Below, in pieces: positions 41,961 to 51,134 of a stretch of DNA of 64,000 bases (position 1 is its first letter; each line of letters starts with the position of its first letter). This DNA is from Nocardioides conyzicola (GTDB lineage Bacteria > Actinomycetota > Actinomycetes > Propionibacteriales > Nocardioidaceae). The notes below the pieces were generated by a model, which worked only from the letters and a program-made list of their open reading frames with translations, searched no databases and was not told the origin of the DNA. The stretch lies in the NCBI RefSeq assembly GCF_039543825.1, contig NZ_BAABKM010000004.1:248001-312000 (forward strand), written 5' to 3'. The position numbers and the translations under genes were made by a program.

Positions 41961-43192
41961 GGCCGGAACCGCATCGACAGCAGGGGCGACCAGGGCAGCT
42001 TCACCAGCCCGAGCGGGTAGGGCAGCATCGGCAGCAGCACGTCGAGCGGGTGGGTTGCCGCGGTGAGCAGCACCGGGTCACGGTCGAGGTCGAGCACGCC
42101 GAGCCGGGACAGCCAGCCGTCGCGGACGAAGCCCGGGGTGGAGTCGCGGAAGCCGGGCAGCAGGGCCGCGAAGGCGGCCAGCACCCGCTCCGCCGAGGCC
42201 GCCACCTCGTCGAGCCGGGGCAACGGGCTGCGATCGGCGCTCTCGACGGTCAGCAGGTCCCGGCCTGCCAGCAGCCGGACGAGCGGGTCGTCGACGAGGG
42301 ACGGGTCGTCGAGCAGGGCTGCGAGCGCGGCCTCCCGGACGGCGACGGGGTCCAGGCCGGGGTGCAGCGACTCGGCCAGGCGGCAGTGGTCGGCCAGCCA
42401 CGGGTAGAGGAGCACCAGCCCGGCGGCACGGGTCACCGCGGCCCGGTCGAGGTCGTCCCGCTCGCCGGAGTGCAGCTCGGCGAGCGCCAGCAGCAGGTCG
42501 GGCACCCGGGCGGCCGGCGGTGCGCTGTCGTCGCCGGAGGTCGTCGGGTCCGACGACGGACGCCGGACGAGATCGGCGGACGCCGGCGAGCCGACCGCGC
42601 CCGGATCGGCCTCGTCGGTGCCGGACGGCTCGGCGGTCGACGCGTGGCCGACGTCCGACCGCCAGCCGACCTGAGGCAGCACCCGGGCGAGCACGTCGAC
42701 GAGGCGGGCCCACGTCGTGGGCCTGAGCAGCCGTGCCACCTCCTGGGCCAGCGCCGGGTCGGCGAGCGACAGCAGGGTGACCGGGACCCGGGATGCCCCG
42801 TCCGGCGCGGTCGACAGCCAGAGCCGCGCGTCCGTCGCGACCCGCTCCGCCGTGGGCAGCGGCGATCTGCCCGCGGCGTACCGCTCCGCGCCGGCGAGGG
42901 ATGCCGAGCCCCGCGGGCCGGAGGAGCCGGCCACCGGTCCCCCGGGTCCGTCGGCGGCGCGGATGCGCAGGACCTCCGCGCGGATCAGGTCGGCCCACAG
43001 CACGGCCAGCGTCTCGTCGTCGTACGCCGCGGGGTCCATCTCGAGCACCACGCGCAGCCCGTCGAGCTCGACGTCGCGCAGGTCGGCCAGGGCGCGCTCG
43101 AGCGCGGCCGGCAGCGCCCGGGCCGCGACCGCCGCCAGCCGCGCGGCCTGCGGGCCGCGCAGCCGGAGCCGGTCGATGGCGATGTCGGTCAC
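41957..43192 (-). CDS. eCIS tape-measure protein (Afp14/Pvc14-like)
   Basis: 411 aa from a GTG at 43192, two bases after the preceding stop codon. The N-terminal IAIDRLRLRGPQAARLAAVA and helical repeats lead to a Ser/Asp-rich linker and the C-terminal block AAFAALLPGFRDSTPGFVRD, then the end MLPYPLGLVKLPWSPLLSMR. The final Pro-rich segment followed by LPW is the signature of the contractile injection system tape-measure family, which sets sheath length. Position directly before the AAA+ ATPase agrees with Afp/PVC order. Confidence 0.82.
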   Translation of the reverse strand: MTDIAIDRLRLRGPQAARLAAVAARALPAALERALADLRDVELDGLRVVLEMDPAAYDDETLAVLWADLIRAEVLRIRAADGPGGPVAGSSGPRGSASLAGAERYAAGRSPLPTAERVATDARLWLSTAPDGASRVPVTLLSLADPALAQEVARLLRPTTWARLVDVLARVLPQVGWRSDVGHASTAEPSGTDEADPGAVGSPASADLVRRPSSDPTTSGDDSAPPAARVPDLLLALAELHSGERDDLDRAAVTRAAGLVLLYPWLADHCRLAESLHPGLDPVAVREAALAALLDDPSLVDDPLVRLLAGRDLLTVESADRSPLPRLDEVAASAERVLAAFAALLPGFRDSTPGFVRDGWLSRLGVLDLDRDPVLLTAATHPLDVLLPMLPYPLGLVKLPWSPLLSMRFRP

Positions 43193-43194
43193 GC

Positions 43195-45237
43195 TCAGCC
43201 GATCAGCAGCTGGATGTCGCGGATCTGGGCGTCGAGCTGGCTGCCGATGGTGGCGGCCTCGGGGGTGTCCTTGAGCGCGGACTTCACCATGGTGCGCATC
43301 GACTTGAGCACGTCGAGCGTGCTCGCGCCGATCAGCCTCGGGTCCTCGGTGTTGACGTCCACCTCGAAGCGGGCGTGGGCGCGCTCGACGTCCTTCACGT
43401 AGCGCTCCAGCTGCCGGTTGTCCTTGCCGATGGCCCGCACAGCCGCAACCGCGGTCTCGGTGAACTCGGAGATCCCGCGACCGATGGTGGCGTCGATGAC
43501 CTTGCCCCCACCGGCCGTCAGGCCGCGCGTGCCGATGACGTCCACCTTGCCCTCGAGCTTGGCGAGCCGCTCGGTGACGTCCTCGATCCCCTTCAGGTCC
43601 TGCTCGAGCGTGTTGATCCGCACCCCGAAGCCGCTCTGGTCGAACTGACCACCGCGGTAGTCCGCGAACTGGCCCTGCAGGGTCGTGAAGCTGCCCTCCA
43701 AGGTGGAGAAGCTGCCCTGCAGCTGGGTGAAGTCGGAGCGCACGCCCTCGGTGAGCCCCTGGAGCGTGACGACGGCCTCCTGCGCCTCGGCCACGGCCGC
43801 CTGGGCCGCGGGCAGGGCGGTGCTCACCTGGCGGGAGTTGTACGTCGCGGGCACGCGGCCGGTCGCGACCACGTTGCCGGCCTGGTTGACCGACAGCACG
43901 ATCGTGTCCGCCGGGCTGAAGGCCGACGACGGCAGGTAGCCGTCCAGGCCCTGCGCCTCGGCATGGCTGACCACCTTGATGTCCGCGGTGAAGCCCCGGT
44001 CGTCGAGGTAGGTGTTCAGGACGCCCTCGACGTCGACGCCGGGCTGCCCGACGTACTGCCAGCCGCCGATCAGGCCGTCGCCGTAGAAGTCGAGCGGCGG
44101 CTGGCCGTAGAAGTCGGCCGGGTCGACGAGCCAGTCGGGCTCCTCGATCGGCGGCTGCCAGATGGGGCCGATCGGGTCGAAGACGACCCACGGGTCCAGC
44201 CACGTCGGGTCGACCTCCACCGGCGGGTAGACCGGACGGCAGGTCCCGTTGACCCGGATCCACCCCGCCGGGCAGAGGACCGGCGGCTGGGGCGGGTTGC
44301 CCTGGACCGGTGGGTCGGGCGGGGCGTAGCCGTCGATCAGGGCCTCGAGCCGGTCCCGGAACAATCCGGCGGGGTCGCCGCAGGTGCCCCCGAGGAAGGC
44401 CTCGGTGAACCCGCGCGGCGGCTGCCACGCGTGGCGGTAGCCGCAGTGAAAGACCCAGGTGCCGAGCACCTGCTCGACCCAGCCGACCACGACGCCCGCG
44501 CGCGCCGGGTCGCGGTCGACCGTCAGGCGCAGCAGCGACTCCGTGCGCAGCAGGTCGAGGGTCGCGAACAGGACCATGTTGAGCCAGCCGCACTTGTAGC
44601 CCTTGACCGCCGGGGTGTCGCCGCCGAGGACGTGGACGCCGGCCAGCTTGCTGATCAGGTCCGTCCGGATGACCGCCGGCCCGGGCGCGTTGGTCAGCCG
44701 GCCGACGAGCGCGGTCTGGAGGTCGTCGAAGGAGTTGGCCGGGGAGGAGTCGAGCGCGACGCGGACCGGCTCGACGCTCAGCAGCGGGTCGTTGGGGAAG
44801 TCGAAGACCGTGCCCGTGACCCGTCCGTTCACCACGCGCAGCGTCACGTCGCGCGTGTGGTGCTCGGCGTGACCGGCACAGTCGGCCTCACCGCACGCCG
44901 GCGCCGGGTTCACCGTCTCCGACGCCTCGAGCACGACGCTGAACCCGCCCGGGCCCGTGGCGATGAAGTCGTACGACGGGGTGACGGTCGTCGGCGGCAG
45001 CGTGATCGTCTGGGCGGCGGTGAGCACCAGCGGCTCGCCGTACTGGTCGATGGCGAGGCCGGGCTCGATGGTCAGCGTGGACCCGCTGACGGAGCCGGCG
45101 AGCCCGGCGTTGATGCCGAAGCCGATCATCCGGCCGACCAGGCGGTCGCGCTCGTGCAGGAACGCACGCAGCGTGTTGAGGTCGGGCGCGGTGAGGGTCT
45201 GACCGCTCTCGAAGACGGGGTACTGGTTGTCGGGCAT
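43195..45237 (-). CDS. eCIS fibre or baseplate-associated coiled-coil protein
   Basis: 680 aa. The N-terminal part begins YPVFESGQTLTAPDLNTLRA, a baseplate-anchoring-like segment, then a beta-rich region. The centre is Trp/Pro/Asp-rich with paired Cys (CPAGWIRVNGTCRP). A heptad coiled coil runs about 465-570 (TLQGSFSTLEGSFTTLQGQF pattern, then INTLEQDLKGIEDV). The C-terminus is helical. Location between the tail-I-like gene and the tape measure is where Afp13 tail fibres lie. I do not recognise a receptor-binding domain, so fibre function is inferred. Confidence 0.65.
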   Translation of the reverse strand: MPDNQYPVFESGQTLTAPDLNTLRAFLHERDRLVGRMIGFGINAGLAGSVSGSTLTIEPGLAIDQYGEPLVLTAAQTITLPPTTVTPSYDFIATGPGGFSVVLEASETVNPAPACGEADCAGHAEHHTRDVTLRVVNGRVTGTVFDFPNDPLLSVEPVRVALDSSPANSFDDLQTALVGRLTNAPGPAVIRTDLISKLAGVHVLGGDTPAVKGYKCGWLNMVLFATLDLLRTESLLRLTVDRDPARAGVVVGWVEQVLGTWVFHCGYRHAWQPPRGFTEAFLGGTCGDPAGLFRDRLEALIDGYAPPDPPVQGNPPQPPVLCPAGWIRVNGTCRPVYPPVEVDPTWLDPWVVFDPIGPIWQPPIEEPDWLVDPADFYGQPPLDFYGDGLIGGWQYVGQPGVDVEGVLNTYLDDRGFTADIKVVSHAEAQGLDGYLPSSAFSPADTIVLSVNQAGNVVATGRVPATYNSRQVSTALPAAQAAVAEAQEAVVTLQGLTEGVRSDFTQLQGSFSTLEGSFTTLQGQFADYRGGQFDQSGFGVRINTLEQDLKGIEDVTERLAKLEGKVDVIGTRGLTAGGGKVIDATIGRGISEFTETAVAAVRAIGKDNRQLERYVKDVERAHARFEVDVNTEDPRLIGASTLDVLKSMRTMVKSALKDTPEAATIGSQLDAQIRDIQLLIG

Positions 45238-45258
45238 GGGTTCTCCTGACCTCGGCGC

Positions 45259-46107
45259 TCAGGTGGTCGGCAGGCGGCCGACGTCGAGCCGGTCCTTGTG
45301 CTCGCCCTGGTCGATGCACTCGTAGATGTGGATGGCACTGCCGTGGTTCACGACGGAGACGACGGAGCACAGCAGCTGGTTGAGGTCGGCCTGTCGGGTC
45401 GACAGGTCGGCCAGGTAGGTGTCCAGGTCGGTCGTGCTCGGCGACGACGGCAGCGTCGGCGTCGCCGTGAGGACCCCGAGCGCGGCGAAGGTCGCGGGGT
45501 CGACGAAGCAGACCCGCATCAGCACGTGGGCCGGGGCGTACCGGCGGGCGAACTCGGTCGCCTCCTCGCGCCGCCCCCAGGGCTCGAAGGTCTCGGTGAG
45601 CGGGACGAAGAGGGTCGCCGTGTAGGGCTCGCCGGTGATGGCCGCGCCCGGTGCCTGGTAGTGCTCCAGCAGGTAGGGCAGCTCCACCACGTCGGGCTCG
45701 AGCCCGAAGTAGAGCGCGAACCAGCTCAGGAACCCCCGCGGCGTGCCCCGCCGGCGCCACAGGCGAGCGGACCGGGCCAGCATCTCGCGGCGGCGGACCA
45801 GCCCGTCGACGTCGGTGCCCCAGCTGGCCGGGAAGGTGTAGCCGACCCAGCGCGCGACCTCGTCGTACGTCGCGAGGTAGGAGCCGAGCAGCGCGTCGCG
45901 ACCGGCGTCCAGCGGGAGCGCGGTGGGCCAGCGCAGGGTCGCGTCCGGGCCGAGCCCCAGCATCAGGTCCTCGAGACGCTCCACGACGGCGTGGTTGAGC
46001 TCGTCGGCGAGGCCCAGGTAGGCGTCCACCTGGGCGTACGACGCCGCGTCCTCCTGGTAGATCGGCGGCAGCTGGGCGGCGAGCCGCGTGTAGTCGGCGC
46101 TACGCAT
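45259..46107 (-). CDS. Phage tail protein I-like baseplate component
   Basis: 282 aa. Starts YTRLAAQLPPIYQEDAASYA, includes DEVARWVGYTFPASWGTDVD, RRRGTPRGFLSWFALYFGLE and FARRYAPAHVLMRVCFV, the pattern of tail protein I/gpI-like proteins in eCIS and contractile phages. It overlaps the J-like baseplate gene by 8 nt. It likely links the baseplate wedge to the fibre. Confidence 0.78.
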   Translation of the reverse strand: MRSADYTRLAAQLPPIYQEDAASYAQVDAYLGLADELNHAVVERLEDLMLGLGPDATLRWPTALPLDAGRDALLGSYLATYDEVARWVGYTFPASWGTDVDGLVRRREMLARSARLWRRRGTPRGFLSWFALYFGLEPDVVELPYLLEHYQAPGAAITGEPYTATLFVPLTETFEPWGRREEATEFARRYAPAHVLMRVCFVDPATFAALGVLTATPTLPSSPSTTDLDTYLADLSTRQADLNQLLCSVVSVVNHGSAIHIYECIDQGEHKDRLDVGRLPTT

Positions 46108-47749
46108 CGGCGCACCTGCCCGTCAGCGAGAAGCGCACCCGCAGGCAGCGTCCGGGAGCGAGCACGGGTACGGCGTTGGGCGGGATCGGCAGGCTGCCGG
46201 CCGACTGCGGGACGAAGGTCGCGGTGACGTCGCCGGTGTCGACGAGCATCGCGAGCCGCTCGATGCCCCACACGTCGGGGTTGCCGACGATCGCGGCGAC
46301 CACCTCGGTGAACCGCACCGGCTCCCCCGGCACCCAGCCGTCCGCCGGCTGCTCCAGCCGCGGCCACGGCCCGTCGACGTCACCGGTCGGGTCCGGCGCG
46401 CGGGTCTCCGGGCGACCGGCCAGGAAGAACGCCGCGATCCGGTCGCGGACGTCGGCGATCAGGGCGTCGGGGTCGACCCCGATGCCGGTCACCAGGGTCG
46501 CCTGGACGATCACGGCAGCGGTGTCGAGCAGGCTGGCGCCGACCTCGTCGCAGATGGTGCGCCGCGGCGGCAGCTCGTCGAGGTCGGCCGGCACCCGCCA
46601 GTCCGGGAACGGCGCGCGCACCTCCGGTCCGATCGCCACCGAGAGCACGTCACGGAGGAACTCCTGTGTCGCGGGCACCGTCAGCTGGCGGGGCTCGGAG
46701 TGCTCGACGACGAGGGTGATGGCGGCGGCGTGCTCGTCGACCTCGACGGCCGGGACGGCACCGGTGGGCAGGCCGTTCCAGGCGACGCCCTCGAGCCGCC
46801 CGGGGACGGCCCAGGCCCGGCGTACGTCGGGGTGCGCCCGCGCCCGGCGGGCGTAGTCCTCGGCGGTGACCGGCTCGCAGGTCAGCGCCTGCACCGGGTG
46901 CGGCGGCCAGACCGTGGTCCGCCCGTGGTCGTCCTCGAGCTGCTCGGGGAGCAGGCCCGGGGGCTGCGTGCCGGCGGCCATCGCCACGTCCAGCTCGTCG
47001 TCGGTGAGGTCCTCGGCGTCGAGGAGGTCCCGGACGCCGGACGCCGTGGCGGCGGTGACCGCCCGCACCTCGGCGAGCCGGGCGACCAGGGCGTCGCGGG
47101 ACAGGCGGCGCCGCTCACGGCGTACGACGGCACGCACCTCGTCGTCCCACAGCGGCAGGTCGAGCGCGAGCTCGGCGGCCGCGCGGGCGTCGCGCACCTC
47201 CACGGTGCCACCGAGGCGGCGCTGGTCGGCCACCACGGCCGCGACCAGCTGGGCCTGCTCGTGGGCGACCTGGCGGACCAGGCGGCCGCGCATCAGGGCG
47301 ACGACCGCGGCCCGGTCGTCGGCGTCGAAGACCGTCGACCACGGGGCACTGCCGAGCAGGGCGGTCGCGTCGCCGAGCGAGGCACTGGCCCGGACCCGGC
47401 GCTCGAGCACCCGGGCGGAGGTCGCGGACGCCGCGAGCGCGTCGGCGACCGCGGCCAGCGTCTCGACCGAGAAGGACCGGTCCCAGTGCCGCTCCGCGTC
47501 CGGCAGCCAGCCGGACACCTCCAGCGGCCAGGCGTCGTAGTGCCGCTCGGCCACCCGGTAGTGCAGGTCGGCGACGCCGAACGCCGCCGCCTCGGCGAGC
47601 GTGATGCCGGGGTCGGCGGCGTTGTGGTCGCTCCAGGCGGTCGGCACCAGGCGCGTCAGCACGTCGGCCATCCGGGCGCGCACGGTCTCCCAGTCGGCGT
47701 CCGGCGCGACGGGGACGAAGGGCGTGATGGGGGCGGGTGTGGTCGTCAC
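46100..47749 (-). CDS. Baseplate wedge protein, gp6/J-like (Cis12 position)
   Basis: 549 aa. The N-terminal motif WSDHNAADPGITLAEAAAFG, then VADLHYR, is the gp6/baseplate-J hallmark of Afp11/12-type proteins. The C-terminal half includes EVRAPFPDWRVPADLDELPP and AFFLAGRPETR followed by WGIERLAML, a J-like end. It forms part of the wedge that triggers sheath contraction. By gene order it is the Cis12 equivalent; by motif it could equally be called Cis11. It overlaps its upstream neighbour by ATGA. Confidence 0.8.
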   Translation of the reverse strand: MTTTPAPITPFVPVAPDADWETVRARMADVLTRLVPTAWSDHNAADPGITLAEAAAFGVADLHYRVAERHYDAWPLEVSGWLPDAERHWDRSFSVETLAAVADALAASATSARVLERRVRASASLGDATALLGSAPWSTVFDADDRAAVVALMRGRLVRQVAHEQAQLVAAVVADQRRLGGTVEVRDARAAAELALDLPLWDDEVRAVVRRERRRLSRDALVARLAEVRAVTAATASGVRDLLDAEDLTDDELDVAMAAGTQPPGLLPEQLEDDHGRTTVWPPHPVQALTCEPVTAEDYARRARAHPDVRRAWAVPGRLEGVAWNGLPTGAVPAVEVDEHAAAITLVVEHSEPRQLTVPATQEFLRDVLSVAIGPEVRAPFPDWRVPADLDELPPRRTICDEVGASLLDTAAVIVQATLVTGIGVDPDALIADVRDRIAAFFLAGRPETRAPDPTGDVDGPWPRLEQPADGWVPGEPVRFTEVVAAIVGNPDVWGIERLAMLVDTGDVTATFVPQSAGSLPIPPNAVPVLAPGRCLRVRFSLTGRCADA

Positions 47750-50430
47750 AGCTGCTCCTCACAGGTCAGGGCGTGCGCTCCGGTGGAGCAGGTCAGGCCG
47801 CGGCAGGGGTCCACCTCGACCACGTCGACGACGGTGCCGCTGGCGTCCCGGAGCTCGAACGCGGTGACCACGTCGACGCTCGGCTGCTGCTCGAGGAAGG
47901 CGACCAGGCTGGAGGCGTAGAGCGACCGGCCCCACCGGGGAGCGCCGGTGGCGGTCGGGTGCAGCACACCCTCGATCGCGGCGCGGATCTCCTCCTGGCC
48001 GGTCAGCGCGGCGACCCCGCGGCGCAGCCGGATGGTGGCGGCGACGCTCACGGCGGCGTACCTGGGGCAGAGGACCGCGACCTGCGCGCCCACCGGGCTC
48101 AGCGGGGTGAGGACGTCGCCGATGCGGCCGATCAGGCTGACCGACGGCTTCGGCGCCGGGTCGTCGGGGCGGTCCGGGACGACCACCAGGCCGACCACCC
48201 CCGGCGCGTGACCGCCGTCGCGGTCGGTGTGCGGCAGGCAGAGCACGGCGGCGACCTCGGGGAAGGCGAGCGCGACGTGCTGCTCGTAGTCCCACGGCGC
48301 CAGCGCCCGGTCGCGGTGCCGGGTGCGCGCGGACGCGCGGGCGAGGTACGCCGGGTCCGCCTCGGGTCCGCGGCCGCGGACCGACGCCGGGTTGGTCACC
48401 TTCTTGACGCCGCGGATCGGCGCCAGGGTGCCCTTGATCGTGCCGGGCGGCAAGGCGGTGGCCGGGCTGGGGTCGGACCCGGGGTCGGCCGCCGCGGAGA
48501 CGAACTCCGCGACGACGGCGTCGACGAGCACGGCGCGCACGGTGCCGAGGCGGTCGGGGGCCGCGGTGACGAGCCGGACCCAGCGCCCGGGACCGGACGC
48601 ACCGACGTCGGTGCAGCCGTCCGCCCACCCGCGCGGCGCGACGAACCGGAGGAGCCCGGACTCACGCAGCTGGCGGGAGCCGTCGGCGACGGGCAGCGGG
48701 TGCCACCCGGTGCCGTCCCACCACTGCCAGCCGGCGTCGACCGGGTCGGTCGCCCCGCAGGGCGCGGCCGAGTCGACCTCGAGCCACACCGACACCGTCG
48801 ACCCGGCGGCCGACTCCGGCAGCACCAGGCCGAGGGCTACCATCCCGGTCGCACCCTCGTCGGAGACGGCGCGCCGGAACGGCAGGTACGCCGTCAGCTG
48901 GGCGGGCTTCACGGTGTGCCGCCAGCCGCTGGTGGACTCGACGCGGCTCGCCGGCACCGGCCGGGTCGTGTAGCGCAGCGTGATGCTCGACGCGATCGGC
49001 GGCGACGGCGGCACCGGCATGACCGGGTCCGCGCCGCCGGCCGAGACGGCCTGGGTCGCGAACGCGGCGACGTCGCTCTGGTACTTCGTCCAGCCGAAGT
49101 CACCCTGGGCCAGGAACGCGCGGACGTAGTGGCCCTCCTGACCCGACACGACGGTCCGCTCGGAGCCGCCCACGTCGTCCTCGGAGACGCCGTCGAAGCG
49201 GCTGCTCGGGTCGCCGAACTGCTTCCACTGCCCGTCCTCGCGCCGCTGCCAGCGCACGCTCGGGGAGGTGGACGGCGACAGCAGCCCCAGGATGTGGTCG
49301 AAGTCGCCCTGCACCTGCGCCTTCTGCGGCGTGCTCAGCTTGCCGAGGGCGGTGCTGACGGCGCCCTGGATCTGCAGCGCGTAGAAGACGGGGATGCCGC
49401 TCCCCGCCAGCGACGGCTGCACGGCGGTGCCGCCGGACTGGAGCTCGCTGACCGCGATCGAGAGGTGGTCGACGTCCTTCGCGAAGGCCTCGTCGGAGCG
49501 CACGTAGAACGCATCCCCCCGCTTGGCCACCGCGCCGAACGGCTGGAACTCCTTGGCCACGTCGACCGCGCCGTCGTTGTAGTAGGCGGCCTCGGGGACG
49601 TACGCGGTCCGGTCGGCCACGGCGACCCGGACCCGGGTGAAGCCGAAGTCCTCGGGCAGCGGCGTGCTCGCGGGCACCGCCCACTCCAGCCAGGGGTCGC
49701 CGTCCGGGTGGCCGCAGTCCCCCGACAGCGACACCCGGACGGTCGTCCCGATGACGGCGGCCGGCGCCGGGCTCACCGACCCGTCGGCCCGCGAGTAGCG
49801 CCAGCCCTCGCCCGTCAGGCCGCTCGCCCCGGTGGCGTCGTCGAAGGTCAGGCTCGCCAGGAGGGCGCCGCCGGTGAAGGCGAGGGCCGGCGAGCTGATC
49901 CGGAGCACGTGCGGCGCGTCCGGCCCGTCGAGCGGGTCGAGGGGGAAGTCGGGTGCGGACGCGGCCACCCCGGGCAGCCCGTCGGGGTCGCCCCCGGGCG
50001 CGAGGCTCCGGACGCCGGCGAGGGCGGCACCGTGGGCGGTCAGGGCGTCGACGGTGGTGTAGCGGCGCTCGTTGCCGAAGGCGTCCTTGCCCCCGCGCAG
50101 CAGGGTGCCCCGGGCGACCACGGCGGGCGCGAGCTTGGGGTCGACGGTCACGTGGGCGACGACGCGGTCGGGGACGACGGGCAGCCGGGGTACGCCGAGG
50201 ATCTCGGTCAGCCACGCCCGGTGTGCGGCGGCGGGCAGGGTGTCGAGGTGGTCGTCGAGGGCGGCGTACTCGTCGGCGAGGGCGATCAGCAGCGCGCGGT
50301 CCGGGCCGGTCGGGTCCAGCGTGTCCCCGGGCCCGAAGAGCACGTCGCGCCAGGTCCGGTGGCCGTCGAAGGCGGTCAGCTCCGCGGCGCCGGCGAGGTC
50401 GGCGAGGACCTGGGCGGGGGTCCGGCTCAT
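47746..50430 (-). CDS. Large baseplate protein (Cis11 position)
   Basis: 894 aa. The N-terminal helical part (HRTWRDVLFGPGDTLDPTGP) is followed by beta-rich insertions (VTVDPKLAPAVVARGTLLRG, VRVSLSGDCGHPDGDPWLEW, SVWLEVDSAAPCGATDPVDA) and a J-like C-terminus (WDYEQHVALAFPEVAAVLCL, LSPVGAQVAVLCPRYAAVSV). This is the layout of the larger wedge subunit in Afp/PVC baseplates. ATGA overlaps tie it to gp25 and the 549-aa J-like gene. Numbering as 11 or 12 is uncertain. Confidence 0.8.
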   Translation of the reverse strand: MSRTPAQVLADLAGAAELTAFDGHRTWRDVLFGPGDTLDPTGPDRALLIALADEYAALDDHLDTLPAAAHRAWLTEILGVPRLPVVPDRVVAHVTVDPKLAPAVVARGTLLRGGKDAFGNERRYTTVDALTAHGAALAGVRSLAPGGDPDGLPGVAASAPDFPLDPLDGPDAPHVLRISSPALAFTGGALLASLTFDDATGASGLTGEGWRYSRADGSVSPAPAAVIGTTVRVSLSGDCGHPDGDPWLEWAVPASTPLPEDFGFTRVRVAVADRTAYVPEAAYYNDGAVDVAKEFQPFGAVAKRGDAFYVRSDEAFAKDVDHLSIAVSELQSGGTAVQPSLAGSGIPVFYALQIQGAVSTALGKLSTPQKAQVQGDFDHILGLLSPSTSPSVRWQRREDGQWKQFGDPSSRFDGVSEDDVGGSERTVVSGQEGHYVRAFLAQGDFGWTKYQSDVAAFATQAVSAGGADPVMPVPPSPPIASSITLRYTTRPVPASRVESTSGWRHTVKPAQLTAYLPFRRAVSDEGATGMVALGLVLPESAAGSTVSVWLEVDSAAPCGATDPVDAGWQWWDGTGWHPLPVADGSRQLRESGLLRFVAPRGWADGCTDVGASGPGRWVRLVTAAPDRLGTVRAVLVDAVVAEFVSAAADPGSDPSPATALPPGTIKGTLAPIRGVKKVTNPASVRGRGPEADPAYLARASARTRHRDRALAPWDYEQHVALAFPEVAAVLCLPHTDRDGGHAPGVVGLVVVPDRPDDPAPKPSVSLIGRIGDVLTPLSPVGAQVAVLCPRYAAVSVAATIRLRRGVAALTGQEEIRAAIEGVLHPTATGAPRWGRSLYASSLVAFLEQQPSVDVVTAFELRDASGTVVDVVEVDPCRGLTCSTGAHALTCEEQL

Positions 50431-50840
50431 GACTGGCCCACCAGGTAGAACGGCACGACCAGGCTGGTCGGGCGCCGGTGCCGGTCGATGCGGAACTCGA
50501 TCGTGACGTCGACCTGCTCCTCGGCGGTGGCCGACGGCGCGGCGTCCACCGTGTCGACGATGACGCGGGGCTCACCGAGCACCAGGGCCCGGCGTACGTC
50601 GTCGGCGAGGCGGTGGCAGGAGTCGGCGGTGCGCGGCTCGAAGACGTAGCGGTCGACGCCCGCACCGAGGTCGGGGCGCATCACCCGACTGCCGACGGCG
50701 GTGCGCAGGAGGATGACCATCGCCTCCATCACATGCGCGGCGCCGTCGTTGGTCGCGACCGCGGCCGGGCCCTCCGGCTCGGCCGTCCACCGGGGCGGGA
50801 ACGCCCAGCCGACACCGACCTGGGGGTAGTCGGCGTTCAT
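50427..50840 (-). CDS. gp25-like baseplate wedge protein (Cis9)
   Basis: 137 aa of the GPW/gp25 family: GVGWAFPPRWTAEPEG near the N-terminus, then HVMEAMVILLRTAVGSRVMR with PDLGAGVDRYVFEP and the late EEQVDVTIEFRIDR. gp25 carries the core LysM-like handshake that attaches the first sheath ring to the baseplate. It overlaps the PAAR gene (ATGA) and the large baseplate gene (ATGA). Confidence 0.92.
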   Translation of the reverse strand: MNADYPQVGVGWAFPPRWTAEPEGPAAVATNDGAAHVMEAMVILLRTAVGSRVMRPDLGAGVDRYVFEPRTADSCHRLADDVRRALVLGEPRVIVDTVDAAPSATAEEQVDVTIEFRIDRHRRPTSLVVPFYLVGQS

Positions 50841-51115
50841 GCGATGACCACCGTGGGGCTGCCGACGGCGACCGAGGCGCCGCAGCCGCAGGCGTCGCCG
50901 GCACGCAGCGCCGGCCGGCCGCCGATCATCACGGTGCCGGACCCGGCGGTGAAGGGCGTGGCCGGCGGGTGGGCGTTCGGGGGCGGGATCACGCAGGCGT
51001 GCATGTCGCCGAGCACCGCCGCCGGCTGGCCGGCGACGAGGACCGTGGCCACGCCGGGGCCGACGACGGTGCCGCCGTGGACCGTGGTGTCTCCTACCCG
51101 CGCTGCGCCTGGCAT
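50837..51115 (-). CDS. PAAR-domain spike tip (Cis10)
   Basis: 92 aa: ARVGDTTVHGG at the start, VLVAGQPAAVLGDMHACVIP, then VMIGGRPALRAGDACGCGAS and the end GSPTVVIA. This is a complete PAAR cone that sharpens the VgrG-like spike. The conserved Cys/His pattern (HAC, CGCG) fits metal binding at the tip. It lies between the spike and gp25 as in Afp. Confidence 0.93.
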   Translation of the reverse strand: MPGAARVGDTTVHGGTVVGPGVATVLVAGQPAAVLGDMHACVIPPPNAHPPATPFTAGSGTVMIGGRPALRAGDACGCGASVAVGSPTVVIA

Positions 51116-51134
51116 GTCGTCCTCCCGTCCGGTG

